A DNA stretch of 11,636 bases, taken from CAYPLH01 sp964411505. GTDB lineage: Bacteria > Bacillota > Clostridia > CAYPLH01 > DUMO01. The DNA is taken from positions 1 through 11,636 of the forward strand of contig CAYPLH010000090.1 in the NCBI GenBank assembly GCA_964411505.1. Direction: 5' to 3'. Made by a program: the position numbers and the translations under genes. Shown here in pieces: positions 1 through 6,385 of the stretch. The first letter of the stretch is position 1; each line of letters starts with the position of its first letter. The notes beneath the pieces were generated by a model. It made no database searches, was not told the origin of the DNA, and saw only the letters and a program-made list of their open reading frames with translations.

Positions 1-1
1 T

Positions 2-280
2 GTTAAGGGTATGATGAAAAACAAGCATTTATCTAAAGCAATTGCACAACAAGGTCTATATGAATTTAAGCTGATGATGCAGTACAAGTGTGAAAGACAA
101 GGGACTGAATTTATAGAAGCCGATAAGTGGTATCCATCTTCAAAGACTTGTTCAGAATGTGGACATGTGAAAACCAAACTGTCATTATCTGAAAGAGTCT
201 TTGAATGTGAATGCTGCGGAACAGTAATAGACAGGGATAAGAATGCGAGTATAAATTTGTCAAGATATAAAGTATCATAA
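2..280 (+). CDS. tnpB: RNA-guided endonuclease TnpB (IS200/IS605 OrfB), C-terminal part
   Basis: These 92 codons plus stop are the tail of a TnpB, an omega-RNA-guided nuclease of transposon origin and the family ancestral to Cas12. The frame is open to the window edge and begins VKGMMKN, the stretch that in TnpB follows the RuvC-II glutamate, so RuvC-I and RuvC-II lie upstream, out of view. Counting from the ATG at 11, a zinc ribbon of two CxxC pairs (C47/C50 and C66/C69) is followed by the RuvC-III motif DRDKNASINL at 74-83, whose aspartate is catalytic in the family. The zinc ligands and the aspartate are intact, so nothing visible suggests inactivation. The ATG at 11 is an internal methionine, not the true start. 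Whether the full gene is functional cannot be judged here. Confidence 0.9.
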   Translation, partial: VKGMMKNKHLSKAIAQQGLYEFKLMMQYKCERQGTEFIEADKWYPSSKTCSECGHVKTKLSLSERVFECECCGTVIDRDKNASINLSRYKVS

Positions 281-450
281 GGCACTAAAACGAATTATGA
301 TGCTGTGTACCGTGAGTTACACGGGAATTTAAGCCTCTGGAGTGTTACATCAAACGATATTAGGCTAGCCGAGGTCGGACACGTTGAATGAGGAAGCAAA
401 CATAAACTTTTTCAATGTTTTTACAGAGTTTTATAAGTTTTGCGTAACGG
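281..450 (+). ncRNA. Probable TnpB omega-RNA scaffold / IS right end
   Basis: Directly after the tnpB stop lies a non-coding stretch with several pairing elements. There is a hairpin CCGTG-AGTTA-CACGG (310-324), the self-complementary GGCTAGCC (363-370), and a weaker stem AAACT (404-408) with AGTTT (427-431). In TnpB systems studied so far, the omega-RNA comes from the tnpB 3' end and right end, and its guide is the host DNA just past the element. Here that guide would start near 450 and run over the start of the ATPase gene at 460. The position and structure are what I see; the RNA assignment rests on the family. The 5' end of the RNA may lie inside tnpB. Confidence 0.5.
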
Positions 451-459
451 TAATAACTC

Positions 460-1686
460 ATGTATATTAAGCGTCATATTGAGCCGGTGGTTTCACGTAT
501 TGCAAAGCGGAAGTCTGTTCTGGTGCTTACTGGTGCACGGCAGGTGGGCAAATCCACTATGCTCAGAGAGGTTTATCACAACATCAACTATGTTGCGTTG
601 AACCGTCCGCTTGTTAGAGAAAGCGCACGAGAAAACCCATCGCTGTTTTTCGACACCTACAAACCACCCATTATTGTTGACGAGATTCAAAAAGCAGCTG
701 AGCTTTTCGATTATATCAAGGATATTGTAGATGAGAACAAAATAAAAGGACAGTTCTACCTCACTGGCTCGCAAAGCCTGAAGCTGATGAAGAATGTCAG
801 CGACAGTTTAGCAGGACGAGCCGGAGTTATTAAGCTTATGGGACTGTCAATGCGGGAGCTTGCGGGGTTATTGTACCGCACACCTTTCATTCCGACAATA
901 GAACATATGGATGCCATTGGCTCAGGTGGGGGTTTTGATTATGATACTCTCACGATATTTATTCACAAAGGTTCATTCCCGGAGCTACACGAAAACGAAA
1001 GCGATTTGTATGACTGGGCTGACTTTTACAGCTCATACCTGCAAACTTATATTGAGAAAGATATCAAAGATGTTCTGAAGATTCAGGATGAATCGGCGTT
1101 TATTAAGTTTGTAAAGTCTGCAGCATCGCTTACAGGTCAAATGCTTAACCTTACAACAATGGCGGAGATTTGCGGAAAAGACGTAAAAACAATTCGGTCA
1201 TGGCTGTCTGTGCTGGAATCCAGTGGGCTTGTGTATCTGCTTGAGCCGTATTACAATAACTTCAACAAACGTTTGATAAAAACACCGAAGCTATACTTTC
1301 TCGACTCAGGACTCGCTTGCTGGCTGCTTGGCTGGAACACGCCGAAACAGCTGGTAAACGGTGCAATGTGGGGACACATATTTGAGAGTTTTGTATTTGG
1401 GGAAATCCTCAAAAGCTATTATAACGATGGAGTTGTTAAGCCACCATTGTATTATTACCGCGATGCCGACAAAAATGAAATAGACCTATTGATTGAGAAC
1501 GGCGACACACTGCATCCTGTTGAAATAAAGACCAGCAGCGATCCGACAAAGTCGATGGTCAAAGCATTCCATAAACTGAATAGCATTCGGAACAAAAAAG
1601 TTGGCACTGGTGCAGTAATTTGCCTTGCAAAAGAAAGGCTGCCGCTGGCAGGTGATGTATGGACATTGCCAATAGGTATGGTATAG
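460..1686 (+). CDS. AAA ATPase with C-terminal DUF4143 (nuclease-like) domain
   Basis: A 408-residue protein of the widespread AAA_14/DUF4143 ATPase family, whose biological role is poorly defined. An N-terminal P-loop domain has Walker A GARQVGKST (25-33), Walker B IIVDE (71-75) and a sensor-like LTGSQS (101-106), with R120 in LAGR as a possible arginine finger. Residues about 190-270 include a winged-helix-like stretch. The C-terminal domain carries a PD-(D/E)XK-like set: E309, D342 in NEID, and E355/K357 in VEIK. Length is normal for the family and no key residue is missing. The ATG at 460 is the first possible start, as an in-frame TAA lies at 454-456. There is no convincing Shine-Dalgarno, because an IS right end occupies the upstream DNA. 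Base composition looks more GC-rich than the neighbouring genes, consistent with transfer. The gene converges on a second DUF4143 ATPase. Confidence 0.88.
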   Translation: MYIKRHIEPVVSRIAKRKSVLVLTGARQVGKSTMLREVYHNINYVALNRPLVRESARENPSLFFDTYKPPIIVDEIQKAAELFDYIKDIVDENKIKGQFYLTGSQSLKLMKNVSDSLAGRAGVIKLMGLSMRELAGLLYRTPFIPTIEHMDAIGSGGGFDYDTLTIFIHKGSFPELHENESDLYDWADFYSSYLQTYIEKDIKDVLKIQDESAFIKFVKSAASLTGQMLNLTTMAEICGKDVKTIRSWLSVLESSGLVYLLEPYYNNFNKRLIKTPKLYFLDSGLACWLLGWNTPKQLVNGAMWGHIFESFVFGEILKSYYNDGVVKPPLYYYRDADKNEIDLLIENGDTLHPVEIKTSSDPTKSMVKAFHKLNSIRNKKVGTGAVICLAKERLPLAGDVWTLPIGMV

Positions 1687-1690
1687 AATG

Positions 1691-1722
1691 ACATCGCCTC
1701 ATTGATAAAGATGCGGTGTTTT
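1691..1722 (+). terminator. Candidate intrinsic terminator after the first ATPase
   Basis: ACATCGC (1691-1697) can pair with GCGGTGT (1713-1719) as a 7-bp stem with one G-U pair and a 15-nt loop, followed by a short T run to 1722. It lies five bases past the stop codon in the 56-bp gap between the two convergent ATPase genes. The loop is large and the T tract short, so it is only a candidate. Confidence 0.35.
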
Positions 1723-1742
1723 CTGATTTCCTATATGACTTT

Positions 1743-3044
1743 TCAAATCTGGCTTGATAACTCAGATATGGCATACAGAGGCATGTTGACAAGCCAATCT
1801 TCCTTTTTGTAGTCTCTCATAGAGGTCCGTATGGAAACTGTGGGAGAAAACATTTCTTTGTAGGTCTTCAAGCTCTTCGCCTTAAGATTGGTTTCAGCTT
1901 TTACCTCGATGGGTATAATAGCATATCCATTATCTATTATAAAGTCGATTTCGGAATTACCGCGGTCATTGGTCCAATAATAGGTATCAATCTCTTTTAA
2001 GCCTTTTAATTGCTGGAATGCATACTGCTCAGTCAAGGCACCTTTAAATTCTTCGAAAAGAGCATTTCCCTCAAGCAAGGTTTGAGGATTTAGCCTGGAC
2101 ATGCATGATAATAACCCTACATCTACCATAAAAAGCTTAAATGCCTTTAAATCCTCATAGGCTTTAAGAGGCAGGGCGGGCTTCGAAATTCGTGAGACCT
2201 TAGTTACAAGACCGCAGTCGATCAGCCATTGCATAGCAAGCTCATATTCCCTTGCTCTTGCCCCTTCCTTAACAAGCCCGTATATAAATTTCTTATTTTC
2301 TTTTGCAAGCTGTACCGGGATACTGTTCCAAAGCAGACGGATACGGGGTACGGTTTCAATTGGAGCATGTTTTGAAAAATCCTGTTCATAGGCGTCCAAT
2401 ATTCTTTTTTGTATTTCACGAACCTTGTTGAAGTCGTTGTCCAGCGAGAAGTGAAAAACCGCCTCTGGCATGCCGCCAACGAAATAATAATGCTTCAAAG
2501 CATCAATATATTTTGTCTTAAAGCTTGTTATCATGGCAAAATCGCCTTTTTGTAGAAGCTCCGCAAACTGTTCCTTTCCTGTAGCCATAAGAAACTCAGT
2601 GAAGTTAAGGGGATAAAGATCCAAAAATTCCACCTTTCCAACAGGGAAGGAAGTCCCAGGATGAAGCGCGACGCCAAGCAAGCTTCCAGCTGCCACGATA
2701 CGGTATTCGGGAGCATTTTCATTAAAGTACTTCAATGATGTTAAAGCATGGGGTACTTCCTGTACTTCGTCAAATATAATTAGTGTGTTATCGGGGTTTA
2801 TCTTAAAGCCTGCTTCCAATTCCAGCCCAATGATTATTCGGCGCACATCCATATCCCCGGAGAAAAGCCCACTCATCCGTTTATTGCCGTCAAAATTAAT
2901 ATAAACAGTATGATTAAAGCAGCTTTTCCCAAATTCTTTCATAAGCCATGTCTTACCCACTTGCCTTGCACCTCTGATTATTAGAGGCTTTCTATTTAGA
3001 TTCACTTTCCATTTCTTTAAAGCTTCTATTGCCTGTCTATACAT
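1743..3044 (-). CDS. AAA ATPase with C-terminal DUF4143 domain, second subfamily
   Basis: A 433-residue ATPase of the same AAA_14/DUF4143 superfamily as the convergent gene, but clearly of another subfamily; only the motifs are shared. Walker A is GARQVGKT (25-32), Walker B LIIFDE (88-93), the sensor region VAAGSLLG (117-124), and PVGKVEF (134-140) is the family's conserved basic box. The C-terminal nuclease-like core has E339, D367 in SEID and E380/K382 in IEVK, so the PD-(D/E)XK-like residues are complete. Length is typical. The ATG at 3044 is supported by a Shine-Dalgarno GAGGTG (minus strand, 3057-3052) seven bases upstream and by a good promoter just before it. The gene appears intact and monocistronic. 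Substrate and partner are unknown. A function in DNA or mobile-element biology is often assumed for the family but is not shown here. Confidence 0.88.
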   Translation of the reverse strand: MYRQAIEALKKWKVNLNRKPLIIRGARQVGKTWLMKEFGKSCFNHTVYINFDGNKRMSGLFSGDMDVRRIIIGLELEAGFKINPDNTLIIFDEVQEVPHALTSLKYFNENAPEYRIVAAGSLLGVALHPGTSFPVGKVEFLDLYPLNFTEFLMATGKEQFAELLQKGDFAMITSFKTKYIDALKHYYFVGGMPEAVFHFSLDNDFNKVREIQKRILDAYEQDFSKHAPIETVPRIRLLWNSIPVQLAKENKKFIYGLVKEGARAREYELAMQWLIDCGLVTKVSRISKPALPLKAYEDLKAFKLFMVDVGLLSCMSRLNPQTLLEGNALFEEFKGALTEQYAFQQLKGLKEIDTYYWTNDRGNSEIDFIIDNGYAIIPIEVKAETNLKAKSLKTYKEMFSPTVSIRTSMRDYKKEDWLVNMPLYAISELSSQI

Positions 3045-3064
3045 AGTACATCACCTCAAAGGAT

Positions 3065-3093
3065 ATCATATCACAAAAAATCACATAATTCAA
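3065..3093 (-). promoter_or_regulatory. Sigma-A-type promoter of the second DUF4143 ATPase
   Basis: On the minus strand TTGAAT (3093-3088) and TATGAT (3070-3065) are separated by exactly 17 bp, a good vegetative -35/-10 pair. The predicted transcript would start near 3058, leaving a leader of only about 14 nt that begins essentially at the ribosome binding site. The -35 hexamer lies inside the 12-bp inverted repeat described separately. Confidence 0.65.
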
Positions 3094-3107
3094 TCGAATT
3101 ATGTGAT
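3080..3107. promoter_or_regulatory. Perfect 12-bp inverted repeat, probable operator
   Basis: ATCACATAATTC (3080-3091) and GAATTATGTGAT (3096-3107) are perfect reverse complements around a 4-bp spacer. The arms cover the -35 hexamer of the ATPase promoter, and a further half-site-like ATCACA lies at 3066-3075 beside the -10. There is no T tract in a terminator position, and the site is upstream of a gene, so binding by a dimeric repressor is likelier than termination. No regulator gene is adjacent. Self-regulation by the ATPase or control from elsewhere are both possible. Confidence 0.6.
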
Positions 3108-3311
3108 AACAGAAACGATTTGACACTACAATTAAATGTATCACTTAATGCTCAATAAAATATATTCCAATTTAAATATTATAGTCTATTTTCAAGTAAT
3201 ATTGATTTTTTACTATAAAGTAGGAAAATAACTATTTACAAATTAACACTTTTGAATTAGCATAGTAATTGTAAATAAGTCGAAATTGGATTTTAATACA
3301 AATGGTATATT
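3108..3311. other. AT-rich intergenic stretch with a long-spaced inverted repeat
   Basis: There is no coding frame of note. The only clear structure is TATTTACAA (3233-3241) and TTGTAAATA (3269-3277), a perfect 9-bp inverted repeat separated by 27 bp. It could be an old operator or promoter-region element of the ABC operon whose relics follow. I found no convincing -35/-10 pair for the downstream frame. Confidence 0.4.
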
Positions 3312-3818
3312 ATGCAAAATGAACGAGCATCTCTTGATTTTTATCTTCCATGCATGGTATCTACTGGGGGGGATCTGGCTTTGGATGTTTATCTAGAATT
3401 TATTAAAAAGTCATTCCAGCAGCGATATACATATAGGGCAAATTCATACATACGAATATTTGGTACACTACTTACATTATTCATTACAATGATTGATCGC
3501 GGTCGAATCATATATGACGGCTCATTAGCAAGCTTCAAAGAAAAATATAGCGGTGGATATATGCTTACTATTGAATTGGCAAATGAAAATACTAATATTG
3601 TGGAGAATAGGTTCAAGATTATCAAGGAAGAAGGACCGAAAAAGCGGATACTATTTGATAAAAAAGAAATTAGTGTAGCAGAAGCAATAACCTTGATTAC
3701 AAGAAGCTACGACATTACTGACCTTACACTCAAAGAACCCAATATAGAGGAGATAGTGAAGAAAATATACGAAAATAATAGTGTGAGTGAGTCAGTTATA
3801 TATTCACGAGGAGAATAA
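3312..3818 (+). pseudogene. Chimeric ABC-2 relic: permease N-terminus joined to ATPase C-terminus
   Basis: An open frame of 168 codons that does not match a whole protein. Residues about 24-58 (from 3381) resemble the start of an ABC-2 permease: YLEFIKKSFQQRYTYRAN and then the start of a hydrophobic helix. From about residue 60 (IDRGRIIYDGSL) to the end it resembles the C-terminal regulatory part of an ABC-2 ATP-binding subunit, ending LKEPNIEEIVKKIYE. Walker A, signature and Walker B are all absent. The likely original start is TTG at 3381, with a G-run (3366-3372) as ribosome binding site eight bases upstream; the first 23 codons from 3312 look non-native. The domain order (permease before ATPase, both cut) points to fusion of two neighbouring operons by deletion near 3480-3490. 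No transport function is expected. Confidence 0.75.
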
Positions 3819-3822
3819 GAAC

Positions 3823-3846
3823 ATGAATAAAATATCAAATGAATAA
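3823..3846 (+). pseudogene. Seven-codon stub of a second ABC permease gene
   Basis: AGGAG (3809-3813), inside the end of the preceding frame, sits nine bases before ATG 3823. The frame stops after seven codons (MNKISNE). In intact ABC-2 operons the ATPase gene is followed at about this spacing by a permease beginning MNK, so this is probably the start of that permease with the rest deleted. The preserved ribosome binding site supports this; the peptide is too short to prove it. Confidence 0.4.
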
Positions 3847-4013
3847 AGATTACTCGTTAAAATAACAAAAAGTGTATTACACCTACATCATTGGAGAAGC
3901 GAACCAGCTATTTTCGTTGCTGATGCTGTATTGCAGTATTGGAGCGGTACTTCATGAAAGAGAAGCTACCTCTTAAGAGACATTTCTTATAGTAACTTTT
4001 CAAAAGGAACATA

Positions 4014-4040
4014 TTGACTATACTTTACTTTTCTTATAAT
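4014..4040 (+). promoter_or_regulatory. Candidate promoter of mrfAB
   Basis: TTGACT (4014-4019) and TATAAT (4035-4040) are near-consensus hexamers about 45 bp before the mrfA start, but the spacer is only 15 bp (16 if ATTGAC is taken as -35). The hexamers are strong and the spacing suboptimal. The rest of 3847-4013 shows no gene. One frame around 3882-3957 reads like a coding fragment (ending AVLQYWSGTS) that I cannot assign. Confidence 0.45.
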
Positions 4041-4085
4041 CTGATATAAAATCTGAATATATGTTCGGTGTCTAGGAGCTATAAA

Positions 4086-6365
4086 ATGAATTTAGAACAA
4101 ATACTTGAATATTTCAAAAATGAAGACAGAATAAAGAATAATATTACCTACTGGCATCAAGCGCCTGCTAAGGATGCATTTTTTGAGGAAATACCGGATT
4201 TCATTGATGAAAGGCTTAAAGCTGCACTTTTAAAAAGGGGAATTAAAGAGCTGTATACCCATCAGGCTGAAGCTTTAAGAAGGGTTAATGAAAATAAAGA
4301 CATTGTGGTTGTAACACCTACTGCATCCGGAAAGACCATGTGTTACAATCTCCCTGTATTAAATTCCATAATAAGGAATAATGAATCAAGATCGCTCTTT
4401 CTTTTTCCGACAAAAGCTCTTTCTCAGGATCAGACGACTGAGCTTCATGAGCTTATCACTGATGCAGGAGTCGATGTAAAGACGTACACCTATGACGGTG
4501 ATACGCCTCAAGCGGCCAGAAAGGCTATTCGTCAGGCAGGTCATATTGTGGTTACCAATCCTGATATGCTGCATAGCGGAATTTTGCCGCATCATACCAA
4601 ATGGACAAAGCTCTTTGAGAATTTGGAGTTTATAGTACTTGACGAGGTGCACCATTACAGGGGAGTTTTTGGAAGCCACCTTGCCAATGTGCTTCGAAGA
4701 CTGAAAAGAATATGTGAATTTTACGGATCAAAACCAAAGTTTATATGCTGCTCGGCTACCATTGCAAATCCCGAGGAGCTAGCTTCAAGACTTACCGGAA
4801 GACAAATGACACTTATTGATAATAACGGCGCTCCCACAGGAGAAAAACACTTTATATTTTATAATCCGCCGGTAATTAATAAAGAGCTTGGAATAAGGCG
4901 CAGCTCTACTTTGGAGGCGCAAAGGTTTGCTGAATCTTTTATAAAGAATGATATACAAACCATAGTGTTTACCCGCAGCAGGCTGAGAGTGGAAGTACTT
5001 GTTACCTACCTTAAGGAAATATTAAAAAAGAAAATGCAGAACACAGACAATATACGAGGTTACAGGGGTGGATACCTTCCAACCTTAAGGCGGCAGATAG
5101 AAAAAGGATTACGGGAAGGCAGAATTAAGGGTGTAGTCAGTACCAGTGCTCTTGAACTGGGAATTGATATTGGCAGCTTAGAAGCATGTGTTATCTGCGG
5201 ATACCCGGGAAATATTGCAAGCACATGGCAGCAGGCGGGAAGATCCGGCAGGAAAAACTCTACGTCGGCGGCAGTGATGGTTGCCAGCAGCAGTCCCTTA
5301 GATCAGTTTATTATAAACAATCCAGAGTACTTTTTTGGTCGTAGTCCTGAGAACGGCTTAATTAATCCCGACAATCTTGTAATATTGTATAATCACATAA
5401 AATGTGCGGCTTTTGAACTTCCCTTTGTGGATGGAGAAGTGTTTGGAGTGGACACTACCCGAGAAATCTTAGAGTACATGGAAGAAGCAAGAATTTTAAG
5501 AAGGGTGGGGAATAGGTGGCATTGGATGTCCGACGTTTTTCCCGCTGCAGATATAAGTCTTAGGAGTGCAGCCAATGAGAACTTTATTATTATTGATATA
5601 TCAGAACCACATCACAGGGTAATCGGTGAGGTTGACCGGTTTGCTGCACCAATGCTCATCCACGAAGAAGCTATATATATTCATGAGGGAATACAGTTTC
5701 AAGTGGAAAAGCTTGATTTTGATGAGAAAAAAGCGTATGTGAGAAAAGTGGATGTGGATTATTACACCGATGCAGACCTAGCTGTTGACCTTAAGGTTAT
5801 TGATGTATTTAAGGAGCGAAACGGTGAAAACATACAGAAGTGTTCGGGAGAAGTAATGGTAACCAGCAAGGTAAACATGTTCAAGAAAATAAAGTTCCAT
5901 ACTCATGAAAATATAGGTGCAGGGCCTGTAAATCTTCCCGAGCTTGAAATGCACACTACATCCTATTGGGTAAGCCTGCCGTCGGATATGCATATTTCCA
6001 TGACACGGGAGGCTGCTCAGAATGGCTTATTGGGTTTATCCAACATCCTTGCCAATAGTGCTCCTATTTATCTTATGTGTGATCCACAGGATATAAACGT
6101 GATATATCAGGTAAGATCCACATTTACCCAGCGACCTACTATATATATTTACGACAGTTACCCGGGAGGAGTTGGGTTTAGCGATAAGTTGTATGAACTT
6201 CATTCTGAGCTTTTTAAAACAGCCAGAGAGATGATTGAAAAATGTGGGTGTGAAGCAGGGTGCCCATCATGTGTAGGACCTTTAAACGAGTTTTCAGGAG
6301 ATGGAAACCCCAAGGAGATTACGCTCACCGTACTGGATATGATTTTGCAGGATAGCATCAAGTAG
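4086..6365 (+). CDS. mrfA: MrfA (YprA-type) DEXH-box DNA helicase with C-terminal Zn-cysteine motif
   Basis: A 759-residue superfamily 2 helicase. Two RecA-like domains carry motif I ASGKT (80-84), motif II DEVH (186-189), motif III SAT (223-225) and motif VI QQAGRSGR (382-389). The C-terminal half is the DUF1998-type region ending in a four-cysteine cluster, C720, C722, C726 and C729. This arrangement and the downstream mrfB match YprA/YprB of Bacillus subtilis, renamed MrfA/MrfB, which act in UvrA-independent excision of mitomycin-C lesions: MrfA is the helicase, MrfB the nuclease. I start at ATG 4086 because AGGAG (4074-4078) lies seven bases before it; a GTG at 4068 would add six residues but has no such site. 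All motifs are intact. It is probably co-transcribed with mrfB, which begins 20 bp after the stop. Confidence 0.9.
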   Translation: MNLEQILEYFKNEDRIKNNITYWHQAPAKDAFFEEIPDFIDERLKAALLKRGIKELYTHQAEALRRVNENKDIVVVTPTASGKTMCYNLPVLNSIIRNNESRSLFLFPTKALSQDQTTELHELITDAGVDVKTYTYDGDTPQAARKAIRQAGHIVVTNPDMLHSGILPHHTKWTKLFENLEFIVLDEVHHYRGVFGSHLANVLRRLKRICEFYGSKPKFICCSATIANPEELASRLTGRQMTLIDNNGAPTGEKHFIFYNPPVINKELGIRRSSTLEAQRFAESFIKNDIQTIVFTRSRLRVEVLVTYLKEILKKKMQNTDNIRGYRGGYLPTLRRQIEKGLREGRIKGVVSTSALELGIDIGSLEACVICGYPGNIASTWQQAGRSGRKNSTSAAVMVASSSPLDQFIINNPEYFFGRSPENGLINPDNLVILYNHIKCAAFELPFVDGEVFGVDTTREILEYMEEARILRRVGNRWHWMSDVFPAADISLRSAANENFIIIDISEPHHRVIGEVDRFAAPMLIHEEAIYIHEGIQFQVEKLDFDEKKAYVRKVDVDYYTDADLAVDLKVIDVFKERNGENIQKCSGEVMVTSKVNMFKKIKFHTHENIGAGPVNLPELEMHTTSYWVSLPSDMHISMTREAAQNGLLGLSNILANSAPIYLMCDPQDINVIYQVRSTFTQRPTIYIYDSYPGGVGFSDKLYELHSELFKTAREMIEKCGCEAGCPSCVGPLNEFSGDGNPKEITLTVLDMILQDSIK

Positions 6366-6385
6366 ATGAAGGAAGGAAAAAACAT

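Larger units (their letters stand above)
1..450 (+). mobile_element. Right-hand part of an IS200/IS605-type element carrying tnpB
   Basis: The window opens inside a tnpB gene and continues into about 170 bp of non-coding, hairpin-rich DNA that ends near TGCGTAACGG (441-450). This is the usual layout of the right end of IS200/IS605 or IS1341-like elements: tnpB, then a structured right end. The left end, and any tnpA transposase, lie outside the window. The exact terminal base is inferred. It must lie before the ATG at 460 and probably falls between about 440 and 456. Such elements make no target duplication and have no terminal inverted repeats, so the boundary cannot be fixed from one copy. 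Confidence 0.7.

Noticed and set aside
310..324. Hairpin CCGTG/CACGG as a tnpB transcription terminator
   Set aside because: No T tract follows it, and its place within the structured right end fits an omega-RNA element better.
3080..3107. 12-bp inverted repeat as an intrinsic terminator
   Set aside because: It is AT-rich, lacks a T run on the useful side for any upstream gene, and overlaps a good promoter, so an operator fits better.
4068..4085. GTG at 4068 as the mrfA start
   Set aside because: It lacks a ribosome binding site, and the AGGAG at 4074-4078 falls inside the extra codons at ideal distance from ATG 4086.
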